Below are positions 1 through 7,700 of a stretch of DNA of 11,889 nt, in pieces; position 1 is the first letter of the stretch; every line of letters begins with the position of its first letter. Made by a program: the position numbers and the translations under genes. The stretch comes from Bacillota bacterium (GTDB lineage Bacteria; Bacillota; Clostridia; Christensenellales; UMGS416), in NCBI GenBank assembly GCA_023422005.1, contig JAEZSC010000037.1, positions 1 to 11,889 of the forward strand, written 5' to 3'. The notes below the pieces were generated by a model. That model saw nothing but the letters and a program-made list of their open reading frames with translations, was not told the DNA's origin and searched no databases.

Positions 1-258
1 ATGGGTGGGTTCCATTTTAAAGGGGGGCCAACTTTTCAATCTACGGGTGTGCTATTATAATTGCTGATTACCTGATAACGTCGGCCTGTCTAGGCCACTG
101 CGGCAGCAGTTTAGTTCTATTAACAAACAGAAGAAGATGATCTATAATGCCTACAACATGCAGTTTTGAACTGCTGGTTATATATATTTTTGGCATTAGG
201 TTTCATAGGATAACAACAAGATTTAGGTTTAGGGTATTTATATTATCTCGCAATGTAT
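1..258. other. AT-rich non-coding region upstream of leader/ABC unit; possible insertion-sequence end
   Basis: I see no convincing gene here. The first 60 bases contain two loosely similar blocks, TTCCATTTTAAA (11-22) and CCAACTTTTCAA (28-39). They resemble the repeated ends of IS21-type elements, but no transposase is visible, so this is only a suggestion. Further in are a small hairpin GGCCT/AGGCC (about 83-96), a hairpin GCAGTT-TTG-AACTGC (160-174) nested inside TAATGCC (145-151) / GGCATTA (192-198), and a competing 8-bp pairing CAGCAGTT (104-111) / AACTGCTG (169-176). These would matter only if transcription begins upstream, for example at the -10 near 56-61. Confidence 0.3.
33..61 (+). 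promoter_or_regulatory. Possible upstream promoter
   Basis: A TATAAT hexamer at 56-61 lies 17 bases after TTTTCA at 33-38. It points toward the leader and ABC gene. If active it would transcribe the inverted repeats at 104-198 before reaching the leader peptide. It sits at what may be an IS end, where outward-reading promoters occur. No other evidence supports it. Confidence 0.3.
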
Positions 259-264
259 TATAAT
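236..264 (+). promoter_or_regulatory. Probable promoter of leader peptide and ABC exporter gene
   Basis: A perfect TATAAT -10 box lies at 259-264. The -35 region at 236-241 (ATTTAT) is a poor match. The start point would be near 271, giving a very short 5' UTR before the GGAGG ribosome-binding site at 277-281. The assignment rests on the -10 match and on its position just ahead of the leader ORF. Confidence 0.5.
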
Positions 265-288
265 ATTACAAGTAACGGAGGTTTATTC

Positions 289-333
289 ATGCGTACAATC
301 AAAAGCAACTACAAGCCATACATCATCTACTAA
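289..333 (+). CDS. 14-residue leader peptide of the ABC exporter attenuator
   Basis: The ORF reads MRTIKSNYKPYIIY followed by TAA. It has an excellent ribosome-binding site, GGAGG at 277-281, seven bases before ATG, so it is very likely translated. It has no signal peptide or known domain. The decisive feature is its position: the TAA (331-333) abuts the 5' arm of a perfect 12-bp terminator stem (334-345). A ribosome stalled on the last codons or at the stop would cover that arm and let transcription run into the exporter gene. This is the geometry of ribosome-mediated attenuation leaders such as BmrB and those of drug-resistance genes. The peptide contains three Tyr, three Ile and three Lys, and ends in IIY before the stop. 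I do not recognise this exact peptide. An alternative is that it is a small secreted signal exported by the downstream transporter. Confidence 0.62.
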   Translation: MRTIKSNYKPYIIY

Positions 334-422
334 GCCATAAAGAGCCGGAAGCGATAAGCTTCACTCAATCCAAAAGGGAGTAAGTCTACCCTTTTAGGTG
401 TTGTGCTCTTTATGGCATTTTT
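334..422 (+). terminator. Attenuator: multi-branched intrinsic terminator between leader ORF and ABC gene
   Basis: GCCATAAAGAGC (334-345) pairs perfectly with GCTCTTTATGGC (405-416) over 12 bp, followed closely by a run of five T (418-422). The enclosed region holds two smaller hairpins: GAAGC/GCTTC (348-362) and AAAAGGG/CCCTTTT (372-395). The terminator would stop transcription about 66 bases before the exporter start codon. Because the 5' arm begins directly after the leader stop codon, ribosome position on the leader should decide whether it forms. The stem and T-run are seen directly; conditional readthrough is inferred. Confidence 0.75.
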
Positions 423-431
423 ATGCCCATA
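411..431 (+). promoter_or_regulatory. Possible anti-terminator hairpin, mutually exclusive with the attenuator
   Basis: The 3' arm of the terminator can instead pair downstream: TATGGCAT (411-418) with ATGCCCATA (423-431), eight pairs with one bulged C (426) and a four-base loop. This uses bases 411-416 of the terminator stem, so both cannot form at once. The terminator arm sequence AAGCCATA (332-339) is also duplicated inside the leader ORF at 313-320, offering a second, weaker six-base partner for TATGGC. No function is shown; this is a pairing read from the sequence. Confidence 0.35.
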
Positions 432-488
432 AGGAGCGCAGCGCGCTCTGATTATCTGCGTTTGCGGATATAATTCGGAGGGATTGGT

Positions 489-2273
489 ATGTTTAAAGGC
501 TTAGTGTTCTTCATAAGGTTCAGTTGGAAACGTGAAAAAAAGTATCTTGTTTACCTCATCCTAAATCAATTTGTTTCATCCATGATACCTATTGTCGCCG
601 TAGTTATGCCACGTTATATCATTAACGAACTGATGGGACAACAGCGAATTACTCACATATGTCTGTACATCGGTATTCTTGCCGGATACACCTTCATAGC
701 TAGCGCAGCGTCGAACTGGCTTGGGTGGACTGGATTCACTCATCGTATAAAAATCTCACAGGATTTCAACTCATTCATCCATGAAAAGACAACAATTGCC
801 GACTATGCCGATATCGAAAGCAGTCGTTATCTTGAGATGAAGGAAAAAGCTGAAAAATTTTTATTCGGTGATCTTCATGGGTTTTCTTATGTACTGGATA
901 AGGCCATTGAGATTATTGGAAAAGCTTTTACTCTTATCGGCGTTATTATTGTTGTGGCTTCTCTTAATCCTCTCTTACTTCTATTATTCATTGCATTGGT
1001 TTTGGCATCAAGCTATGTGGAATCTCGAGTGCAGCGAAAACAAGCGGAAATGCAGATAACCATGTTGGCACTCAATCGTCGGACAATGTATTACAGCGAA
1101 GTACTGGAGGACTTCTCTTATGGTAAAGAAATCAGAATAAACAACTTAGGCGCGTGGCTAATGGATAGGGAAATGGAACACTGGAACAAAGGCTACGAAT
1201 TGTATAAAAAGAACAACGCTCTTGGTATCAAATCCGGCGTGTATAACTCGTTCGCCAGCCTTATACAACAGATTATTTCCTACACATATCTTGTCGCTCA
1301 GGTTATCGACCATCATATCACCATAGGTGATTTCTCGATGTATGTCGGAGGTGTTGCAGCGTTTTCAGGCGCGATGCGTGGAGTAATGCAGAACATTGTC
1401 GAGGTTAGCGAATATCGAAAATACTATGATGCAATCGAAGAATACATAAGTATCCCAGCGAAAATGCGTGATAATAAACGTTTGCCTGTGACAGACAATA
1501 AGCACGTTATTGAGTTTCGTAATGTATCTTTTACCTATCCCGGACAAAGCGGTTATGCCCTACGAAATATCAATATCACACTTGCTCATGGGAAAAAGCT
1601 ATCTGTCGTCGGTGAAAATGGAGCAGGAAAAACTACGTTTGTTAAGCTGCTCTGCCGCATTTACGACCCAGATGAAGGAGCAATTTTTCTCGATGGGGTT
1701 GATATACGTGATGTTGATTATGAGCAGTACATGAGTTTGTTCTCTGCCGTCTTTCAGGATTACAAACTCTATGCACTATCGCTCAAGGACAATGTAGCAC
1801 TTGCCGCGAGTGACAGCGTTAATGACGCAGAGGTCGAGGTTATACTTCAAAGAGCTGGTTTCGGTGATAAGCTCAAAGAACTTCCCAAAGGCGTTCAAAC
1901 GCTTGTGTATCGCAATTTCGACGGTGAAGGGTTTGAACCATCTGGTGGCGAGGGGCAAAAGATAGCAATTGCAAGGGCTTTGTTTAAGAATGCACCAATA
2001 GTGATTCTTGATGAGCCAACTGCTGCTCTTGACCCAAGGGCTGAGAATGATATCTATCAACATTTCAATGATTTGGTCGCTGAAAAGACAGCGGTTTACA
2101 TTTCTCATAGACTATCAAGTGCACGGTTTTGTGATGCGATAGCTGTATTCAACAATGGGCAGATAGTTGAATATGGTACGCATAATGAGCTAATGAAAAA
2201 TGGCAAAGGATATGCTGAATTGTTCAATATGCAGGCAAAGTATTACGTTGCCGATTATGCTAAAGTAATGTAA
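489..2273 (+). CDS. ABC exporter half-transporter (fused membrane and ATPase domains)
   Basis: This 594-residue protein has the type IV (MsbA/BmrA-like) exporter layout. About six membrane helices lie near residues 19-40, 54-79, 143-160, 161-176, 249-273 and 277-300, followed by a nucleotide-binding domain from about 340. Visible motifs are Walker A GENGAGKTT (375-383), Q-loop VFQD (421-424), signature PSGGEGQ (484-490), Walker B IVILDE (504-509), D-loop ALDP (513-516) and switch His540. The first signature residue is Pro rather than Leu or Phe. As a half-transporter it should work as a homodimer or with a partner not in the window. The ATG follows GGAGGGA (477-483). The gene is AT-rich compared with its neighbours and stands alone between an attenuator and a terminator. 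Leader-controlled expression suggests drug efflux, but the substrate cannot be read from sequence; peptide export is an alternative. Confidence 0.92.
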   Translation: MFKGLVFFIRFSWKREKKYLVYLILNQFVSSMIPIVAVVMPRYIINELMGQQRITHICLYIGILAGYTFIASAASNWLGWTGFTHRIKISQDFNSFIHEKTTIADYADIESSRYLEMKEKAEKFLFGDLHGFSYVLDKAIEIIGKAFTLIGVIIVVASLNPLLLLLFIALVLASSYVESRVQRKQAEMQITMLALNRRTMYYSEVLEDFSYGKEIRINNLGAWLMDREMEHWNKGYELYKKNNALGIKSGVYNSFASLIQQIISYTYLVAQVIDHHITIGDFSMYVGGVAAFSGAMRGVMQNIVEVSEYRKYYDAIEEYISIPAKMRDNKRLPVTDNKHVIEFRNVSFTYPGQSGYALRNINITLAHGKKLSVVGENGAGKTTFVKLLCRIYDPDEGAIFLDGVDIRDVDYEQYMSLFSAVFQDYKLYALSLKDNVALAASDSVNDAEVEVILQRAGFGDKLKELPKGVQTLVYRNFDGEGFEPSGGEGQKIAIARALFKNAPIVILDEPTAALDPRAENDIYQHFNDLVAEKTAVYISHRLSSARFCDAIAVFNNGQIVEYGTHNELMKNGKGYAELFNMQAKYYVADYAKVM

Positions 2274-2322
2274 TACATATGCAGAACGAACTCCTGCTAT
2301 GGTAGACAGAGCAAGAACGACG

Positions 2323-2354
2323 AGGAACCGGCAAGACAAAGCCGGTTCCTTTTT
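2323..2354 (+). terminator. Intrinsic terminator of the ABC exporter gene
   Basis: A perfect 10-bp stem AGGAACCGGC (2323-2332) / GCCGGTTCCT (2341-2350) with an eight-base loop is followed directly by T residues through 2354. It lies 50 bases after the ABC stop codon and closes the plus-strand unit before the convergent fosX operon. Confidence 0.87.
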
Positions 2355-2586
2355 ATCCTTTCGGATTCCAGTAAGAAATGTTCAAAATAAGCATAACATG
2401 AAGCTGCCAAATTCTATTTATCGGTGAGATTGTAGTCTCTCCGAAGCAATAATGTGCATTAGGAAAAGATATACTTCAGGTATCTCTGAGATATTAAAAA
2501 GCAAGACAATAAAGATGTAATTGCCTTTTCCTTCAGGAAAAACGCCTTGGAAATTGATATGATATTGGTATTATCGCATGGAAAAT
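2355..2586. other. AT-rich convergent intergenic region
   Basis: No gene is visible between the ABC terminator and the fosX stop codon. It contains a TATCTC-T-GAGATA palindrome (2481-2493), an imperfect hairpin at 2422-2443 and a weak TTTTCC/GGAAAA hairpin near 2526-2541. None carries a T-run that would make a clear terminator for the minus-strand fosX operon. The change from AT-rich to GC-rich sequence falls at the right end of this stretch. Confidence 0.5.
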
Positions 2587-3015
2587 TTACGGGTTCCGTT
2601 GCAATTCCTCGCCGTCCAATGACCGGTAGGAAGCCAGGCGCTGCGCCAGCGTGCCGCTGTGCAGCTCGAACAGGTGGTTGTCAAAATCAAGGAAGTACAG
2701 CGAGCGGCCCTCGCCGGCCACGCGGGAGCGTCCGGGGAGCACTTCCGCGCCTAACCGGCGCAGCCGCTGCTCCAGCTCGTCCATGTCCGCTTCGTCCACG
2801 GCCAGCGCGACATGGTTGTAGGTGCGCTCCGGCAGCGGTTCGCCTTCCATCAGCGCGAACCACACGCCGCCCAGCACGAAGAAGCGTTCTTTGGAGAGCG
2901 AATGGGTGTGTTGGCCGCTGTCGTACACCTGCCGCGCGCCCAGTGCCTGGAAGAGCGTTGCCGTGCTTTCGATGTCCCGCACGATGAACGTGATGTGGCT
3001 GATGCCCTTAACCAT
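2587..3015 (-). CDS. fosX: FosX-type fosfomycin hydrolase (VOC/glyoxalase superfamily)
   Basis: FosX is a cytoplasmic Mn(II) enzyme that opens the epoxide of fosfomycin with water, inactivating it. The 142-residue product starting at 3015 aligns by eye along its length with Listeria FosX: GISHIT start, SLSKE..FF, MEG..L.ERTYNH, GEGRS.YF.DFDNHLFELH and GTL. The expected metal ligands are His7, His68 and Glu117. Glu43 occupies the place of the general base Glu44 that separates hydrolytic FosX from the thiol transferases FosA and FosB. The start is chosen at this ATG because it matches the family N-terminus and has GGAG nine bases upstream; an in-frame ATG at 3048 would add 11 unrelated residues. 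It overlaps the upstream pseudouridine synthase gene by 8 bases, so translation is probably coupled. The C-terminus carries about ten extra residues. Resistance in the host is inferred. Confidence 0.92.
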   Translation of the reverse strand: MVKGISHITFIVRDIESTATLFQALGARQVYDSGQHTHSLSKERFFVLGGVWFALMEGEPLPERTYNHVALAVDEADMDELEQRLRRLGAEVLPGRSRVAGEGRSLYFLDFDNHLFELHSGTLAQRLASYRSLDGEELQRNP

Positions 3016-3706
3016 TGCCGTCTTCTCCGCTGTATAGGCCAGGCTCAAACCGTTCCCATATCCCGCCCTGGGGCAGGCTGGTGAAGGTCATCTGTTCCCG
3101 CCGTGTCGGGTGCTCCAGCGTGAGCCGGGCGCTCCACAGCGCCAGCCACTGGCCGGGCCGGGCCTCGGGGTTGTAGCGCTGATCCCCCCACAGCGGGTGG
3201 CCGATGGCAGCCATCTGAACGCGGATCTGGTGGGGACGCCCGGTCAGCAGGTTCACGCGGCACAGTGTGAGGCCTTCGCGGGTGTGCAAAGGCGCCAGCT
3301 CCAACGCCGCCCAAAGGCTGCCCGGGCGCTCCCCGGCCGTTGCCGTCACGGTGTTGGTGCGTTCGTCCTTGGTCAGCCAATGCTCCAAACGGCCAGCCAC
3401 AGGCTGGCCGCGGCACACACAAAGGTACTCCTTGCAAAAGCGCCCGTCCTTCATCTGTTCGGCCAGCCGCGCCGCCGCCTTGCTGGTGCGGGCGAAGGCC
3501 ATCACGCCGCCTGCGGGGCGGTCCAGCCGGTGCACCAGGCCCAGCCAGGCTTCGCCGGGTTTGTTGTAGGCGCGCTTGACGTAGTTCTTGAGCGCGCTCA
3601 GCATGTCCAGATCGCCGGAGGCATCCTGCTGAGAGGGCATGCCCGGCGGTTTCTCTGCGATCAGCAGATGGTTGTCCTCGTGGAGCACACGGGGTTCAAG
3701 GCTCAT
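3008..3706 (-). CDS. RluA-family RNA pseudouridine synthase, without S4 domain
   Basis: This 232-residue protein isomerises uridine to pseudouridine in rRNA or tRNA. It has the RluA catalytic motif GLVHRLDRPAGG (about 56-67) with the nucleophile expected at Asp62, and the family motif GRPHQIRVQMAAIGHPLWGD (156-175). The length covers only the catalytic domain; the N-terminal S4 RNA-binding domain of RluC/RluD-type enzymes is absent, as in many short Firmicute RluA paralogues. The target base cannot be deduced. The start codon lies 11 bases inside the preceding methyltransferase gene and has only a weak GGTGG upstream, so it probably depends on translational coupling. Its 3' end overlaps fosX by 8 bases. 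Confidence 0.92.
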   Translation of the reverse strand: MSLEPRVLHEDNHLLIAEKPPGMPSQQDASGDLDMLSALKNYVKRAYNKPGEAWLGLVHRLDRPAGGVMAFARTSKAAARLAEQMKDGRFCKEYLCVCRGQPVAGRLEHWLTKDERTNTVTATAGERPGSLWAALELAPLHTREGLTLCRVNLLTGRPHQIRVQMAAIGHPLWGDQRYNPEARPGQWLALWSARLTLEHPTRREQMTFTSLPQGGIWERFEPGLYSGEDGNG

Positions 3707-4589
3707 CGCTGGTCCACCGCCCGGAGGCCCCGCAGGGCAGCGTCAGGCCGCTGGCGGTGATGGGAAGGCCCACCTCGGCGGCCTGGGAGTGCCCGCCGAA
3801 GCGCCGCTGCACCGTCATGCGCAGCATGTTCTCCAGCACCAGCGGCTGCAAGCCGGTCGTGTAAGAATTGATCAGGAAGAACAGCGGCTTATCACTGAGG
3901 ATGGCCAGGCAAGCGGACACAAGCTCGTAAAGCTTTTCCTCCAGCTTCCAGGTCTCGCCGCCGGGGCCCCGGCCATAGCTGGGCGGGTCCATCAGTATCG
4001 CGTCGTAGCGCCGGCCCCGGCGCTCCTCGCGCTGCACGAACTTCAAACAGTCGTCCACCAGGAAGCGCACGCGGGAGTCGGCCAAGCCGGAGAGTTCCAG
4101 ATTTTCGCCGGCCCAGTTCACCATGCCCTTGGCAGCGTCCACATGGGCCACCGCCGCGCCCTCGGCGGCGCAGGCCAGCGTGGCCCCGCCGGTGTAGGCG
4201 AACAGGTTGAGCACGCTGACCTGGGGGTCGCCGGGGGCCAGCGCCCGGTTGCGCGCGGCGATGCGGGAACGCATCCAATCCCAGTTGACGGCCTGTTCGG
4301 GGAACAGCCCCGTGTGCTTGAAGCCCAGGGGTTTCAGCTGGAACTTCAGGTCTCTATAGCCGATGGTCCAGCGCTCGGGCAGCTTGGTGTTGTATTCCCA
4401 ATTGCCGCCGCCCTCGCTGGAGCGGTGGTACACGGCGTCGATGGCCTTCCACGCCGGGTGGCTGCCGTCGGCGGGCCAGATGGCTTGAGGGTCCGGCCGC
4501 AGTAGTATGCGCGTGCCCCAGCGCTCCAGCTTCTGGCCGGCGCCGGCGTCCAGCACTTCGTAGTCTTTCCAGTTTTGAGCGATATACAT
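3696..4589 (-). CDS. Class I SAM-dependent methyltransferase, RlmI/COG1092-like (probable rRNA cytosine methyltransferase)
   Basis: The 297-residue protein has a Rossmann methyltransferase core. Residues 127-141 (LNLFAYTGGATLACA) form the SAM-binding motif I, residues about 147-165 carry the next acidic strand and helix, and DPPSYGRG (201-208) is the catalytic motif IV. This combination is typical of the RlmI/YccW group that makes 5-methylcytosine in 23S rRNA. The PUA domain of E. coli RlmI is missing; about 100 residues of a different N-terminal region precede the core. The ATG has AAGGA five bases upstream. It is the first gene of an overlapping trio with the pseudouridine synthase and fosX. 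RNA as substrate is inferred from family and partner; the exact base is unknown. Confidence 0.85.
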   Translation of the reverse strand: MYIAQNWKDYEVLDAGAGQKLERWGTRILLRPDPQAIWPADGSHPAWKAIDAVYHRSSEGGGNWEYNTKLPERWTIGYRDLKFQLKPLGFKHTGLFPEQAVNWDWMRSRIAARNRALAPGDPQVSVLNLFAYTGGATLACAAEGAAVAHVDAAKGMVNWAGENLELSGLADSRVRFLVDDCLKFVQREERRGRRYDAILMDPPSYGRGPGGETWKLEEKLYELVSACLAILSDKPLFFLINSYTTGLQPLVLENMLRMTVQRRFGGHSQAAEVGLPITASGLTLPCGASGRWTSDEP

Positions 4590-4608
4590 GACTATCCTTC
4601 TGCATCAA

Positions 4609-4690
4609 CCCTCTCCTGCACCCTCCCCCGGAGGGGAGGGACTTTCTAGAATAAGCCTCTCCCCCTTTGGGGGAGAGGTTGGAGAGAGGG
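4609..4690. repeat. Nested palindromic GC-rich element (REP/MITE-like) between ileS and the methyltransferase operon
   Basis: Two strong hairpins lie side by side: CCCTCCCC (4621-4628) / GGGGAGGG (4633-4640), and CCTCTCCCCC (4656-4665) / GGGGGAGAGG (4669-4678) with a three-base loop. They are flanked by outer arms CCCTCTCC (4609-4616) and GGAGAGAGGG (4681-4690), complementary apart from a two-base insertion. There is no T-run on either side, so it is not a good intrinsic terminator, although it could slow RNA decay or transcription after ileS. The architecture resembles dispersed palindromic repeats of Clostridia genomes; copy number cannot be judged from this window. Confidence 0.5.
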
Positions 4691-4732
4691 CTTGCGAGTG
4701 GTTGCTAAGTGATTAGGTTTGAACTGATACCA

Positions 4733-7700
4733 TTATACCTTCTTCAAGGCAAAAACCATATCCTCCCCGTTGATGTTCTGCTCCTTTACAAGCCCTTCGC
4801 CGGTTTCTCCCAGCATCAGGCTGTCGGCCAGTACGTCGGCGGCGATTTCCTCCCTGTGACGGGTCACGATGTCCATGGCGGCGGGCCCACCGGAAAGCCA
4901 CAGCGCGATGTGGTCGGTCACTTCCAGACCGGCTTCGCGGCGCTGCTGCTGCACGCGGCTGACAACCTCGCGCACAAAGCCCTCCTCCAGCAGTTCCGGC
5001 GTCAGGCGGGCGTCCAGCGCCACAGACACACCGGCCTCGCTGGCGGTGAAGAAATCCTGGCGCTGGGTGACCTCGGTCAGGATGTCCTCCTGACGGAAGA
5101 TTTCCTCCACGCCGTCCACCATGAGCGTGAAGAAGCCCTGGGCCTGTATGGCCTGCACGAAAGCCGTGCCGTCGCCGTTCTGCAGCAGGTTGTTTACCAG
5201 CGGCATGTTTTTGCCGAAGCGGCGTCCCAGCGTCTTGAGCTGGGGCTTTACCTTGTAGCTGACAAAGCCTGCGGCGCTCTGTACGAACTCCACGGCCTTG
5301 GCGTTGAGCTCGTCGGCGATGAGGGCGATGAAATCCTCGGGCAGCGCCGGGCCTTCCACCAGCAGCGACGGCACCGGCTGGCGGTTCTTGACGCCGGCGG
5401 TGCTGCGGCACGCGCGGCCCAGCGCCACAATCTGCAGCACGCGGGCCATGTGGGCCTCCAGCTCGGCATCCATCCAAGCCGTCTGCGCCACGGGGAAGTC
5501 GCACAGGTGCACCGATTCCGGCGCGGAAGCGTCCAGCCCGGCCACCAGATTCTGGTAGAGCTCCTCGGCCAGGAAGGGTGTGAAAGGCGCCAACAGCTTA
5601 CTGAGCGTCGTGAGCACCGTGTGTAGCGTCATAAAGGCGTTGGCCTTGTAGGCGGCCTCGTTGCCGGCCCAGAAGCGCTCGCGGCCCCGGCGAACATACC
5701 AGTTGGAAAGCTCGTCCACGAAGTCGGCCAGCGCCCGGGCGCTCTCGGTGATGCGGTAGTTCTCCAGCCCTTCGTCCACGGTGCGCACCAAGGTGCTCAG
5801 CCGGGAGAGCACCCAGCGGTCCATGATCGGCAGGGTGGCATAATCCAGGCTGTGCTCCAGCGGGTTGAACTCCTCGATGTTGGCGTACAGCACGTAGAAC
5901 GCATAGGTGTTCCACAGCGTGCCCATGAACTTGCGCTGGGCTTCGCTGACGGCGTCGCCGGAGAAGCGCGACGGCAGCCACGGCGCGCTGCCCGCATAGA
6001 AATACCAGCGTACGGCGTCGGCGCCGCGGGTGTCCATCATGTCCCAGGGGTCCACAACGTTGCCCTTGTGCTTGGACATCTTGACGCCGTCCTTATCGCC
6101 CACGTGGCCCAGCACCAGGCAGGTCTTGAAGGGCGCGCGACCGAAGAGCACCGTGGAGATGGCCAGCAGCGTGTAGAACCAGCCGCGGGTCTGGTCGATG
6201 GCCTCGGAGATGAAGTCTGCCGGGAACATCGCCTCAAACTTGTCCTGATTCTCGAAGGGATAGTGCCACTGGGCAAAGGGCATGGAGCCTGCATCGTACC
6301 AGCAGTCGATCACATGGGGCTCCCGCTTCATGGGGCTGCCGCACTTGGGGCACATGATCTCGACAGTATCGATGAAGGGCTTGTGCAGCTCGAGGTTCTC
6401 CGGCACGTTGGTGCCCTTTTCCATGAGCTCCTGGCGGCTGCCGATGGCCTCCACATGCCCGCAGGCGCACATCCACAGGGGCAGCGGCGTGCCCCAGTAG
6501 CGCTCGCGGGAAACATTCCAATCGATGACGTTCTCGATAAAGTTGCCCATACGGCCTTCCTTGATCGTCTCGGGCAGCCAATTGACCGAGCGGTTGCTGG
6601 CCATGAGCTCCTCCCGAAGGGCGGTCATACGGATGAACCAGCCTTCGCGCGGATAGTAGAGCAGCGGCGTGTCGCAGCGCCAGCAGAATGGATAGCTGTG
6701 CTGGAAGGGCAGCGCCTGGTGGAGCTGACCGCGGGCCTTTAGGTCCTTGAGGATCGCCGCGTCGGCGTCCTTGACGAAGACGCCGGGCCACGGCGTGGCG
6801 TCGGTAAAGCGGCCTTGGGCGTCCACGACGATGTGGAAGCTCAGTCCTTCGCGTTTGAGGATCCGCATGTCGTCCTCGCCGTAGGGGGCCAGGTGTACGA
6901 TGCCTACGCCGTCGTCCGTCGTCACATAGCTGTCGGCTACGACGCGGTTCTTCTGCCCGGCGGGCACGGACCCGGCCTGGAAAAGCGGCTCATATTCGGT
7001 ACCCACGAGCTCGGAACCCGGGTATTTGCGCAGCAGCTTAGCGTCCTCGGGCAACGCCTTGCCGGCGAGCTCCACAGCCATGATGACCGTGTCGCCGCCC
7101 ACGGCAAATTCCCCGTATTCCACGTCGGGGTTCACGCACAGAGCGATGTTGCTGGGCAGCGTCCACGGCGTCGTCGTCCAGGCCAGGATGTAGGTATCCG
7201 GCCGGCCGGTTACGATGAACCGCGCCGTGGCCGACGTTTCCTCAACGTCCTCATAACCCTGGGCGACTTCGTGGGAGCTGAGCGCCGTGCCGCAGCGCGG
7301 GCAGTAGGGCACAACCTTATGGCCCTTGTACAGCAGGCCCTTCTCGTGGATTTGTTTGAGCGACCACCACACCGACTCGATGTACTTATTGTCGTAGGTC
7401 ACATATGGGTTTTCCATGTCCGCCCAAAAGCCGACGCGTTCGCTCAGGCGCTCCCATTCGCCCTTGTACTTCCACACGCTCTCCCGGCACTTCTGGTTGA
7501 AGGCCTCGATGCCATAGGTCTCGATCTGGGGCTTGCCGTCCAGGCCCAGCTGCTTTTCCACTTCCAGCTCCACTGGCAGGCCGTGGGTGTCCCAGCCGGC
7601 CTTGCGCAGCACCTGATACCCCTTCATCAGCCGATAACGGGGGATCAGGTCCTTCATGGCTCGGGTCAGCACGTGGCCGATGTGGGGCTTGCCGTTGGCC

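Noticed and set aside
1..60. Short open frame at the left edge as a transposase C-terminus
   Set aside because: Only 19 codons are visible from the edge, without a recognisable motif; it is more likely non-coding IS-end-like sequence.
434..448. GAGCGC-AGC-GCGCTC hairpin before the ABC ribosome-binding site as a second terminator
   Set aside because: No T-run follows; it could at most affect readthrough or mRNA stability.
3016..3048. Upstream ATG adding 11 residues to FosX
   Set aside because: FosX proteins begin at the M..GISHIT position, which has its own GGAG site and the 8-base operon overlap.
3110..4505. Long plus-strand open frames antisense to the pseudouridine synthase and methyltransferase genes
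   Set aside because: They lack similarity to known proteins and good ribosome-binding sites, and arise from codon bias of GC-rich genes on the other strand.
4732..4737. TATAAT on the minus strand at the ileS stop codon as promoter for the methyltransferase operon
   Set aside because: No acceptable -35 at 16-18 bases and no TGn extension; it may still be weakly active.
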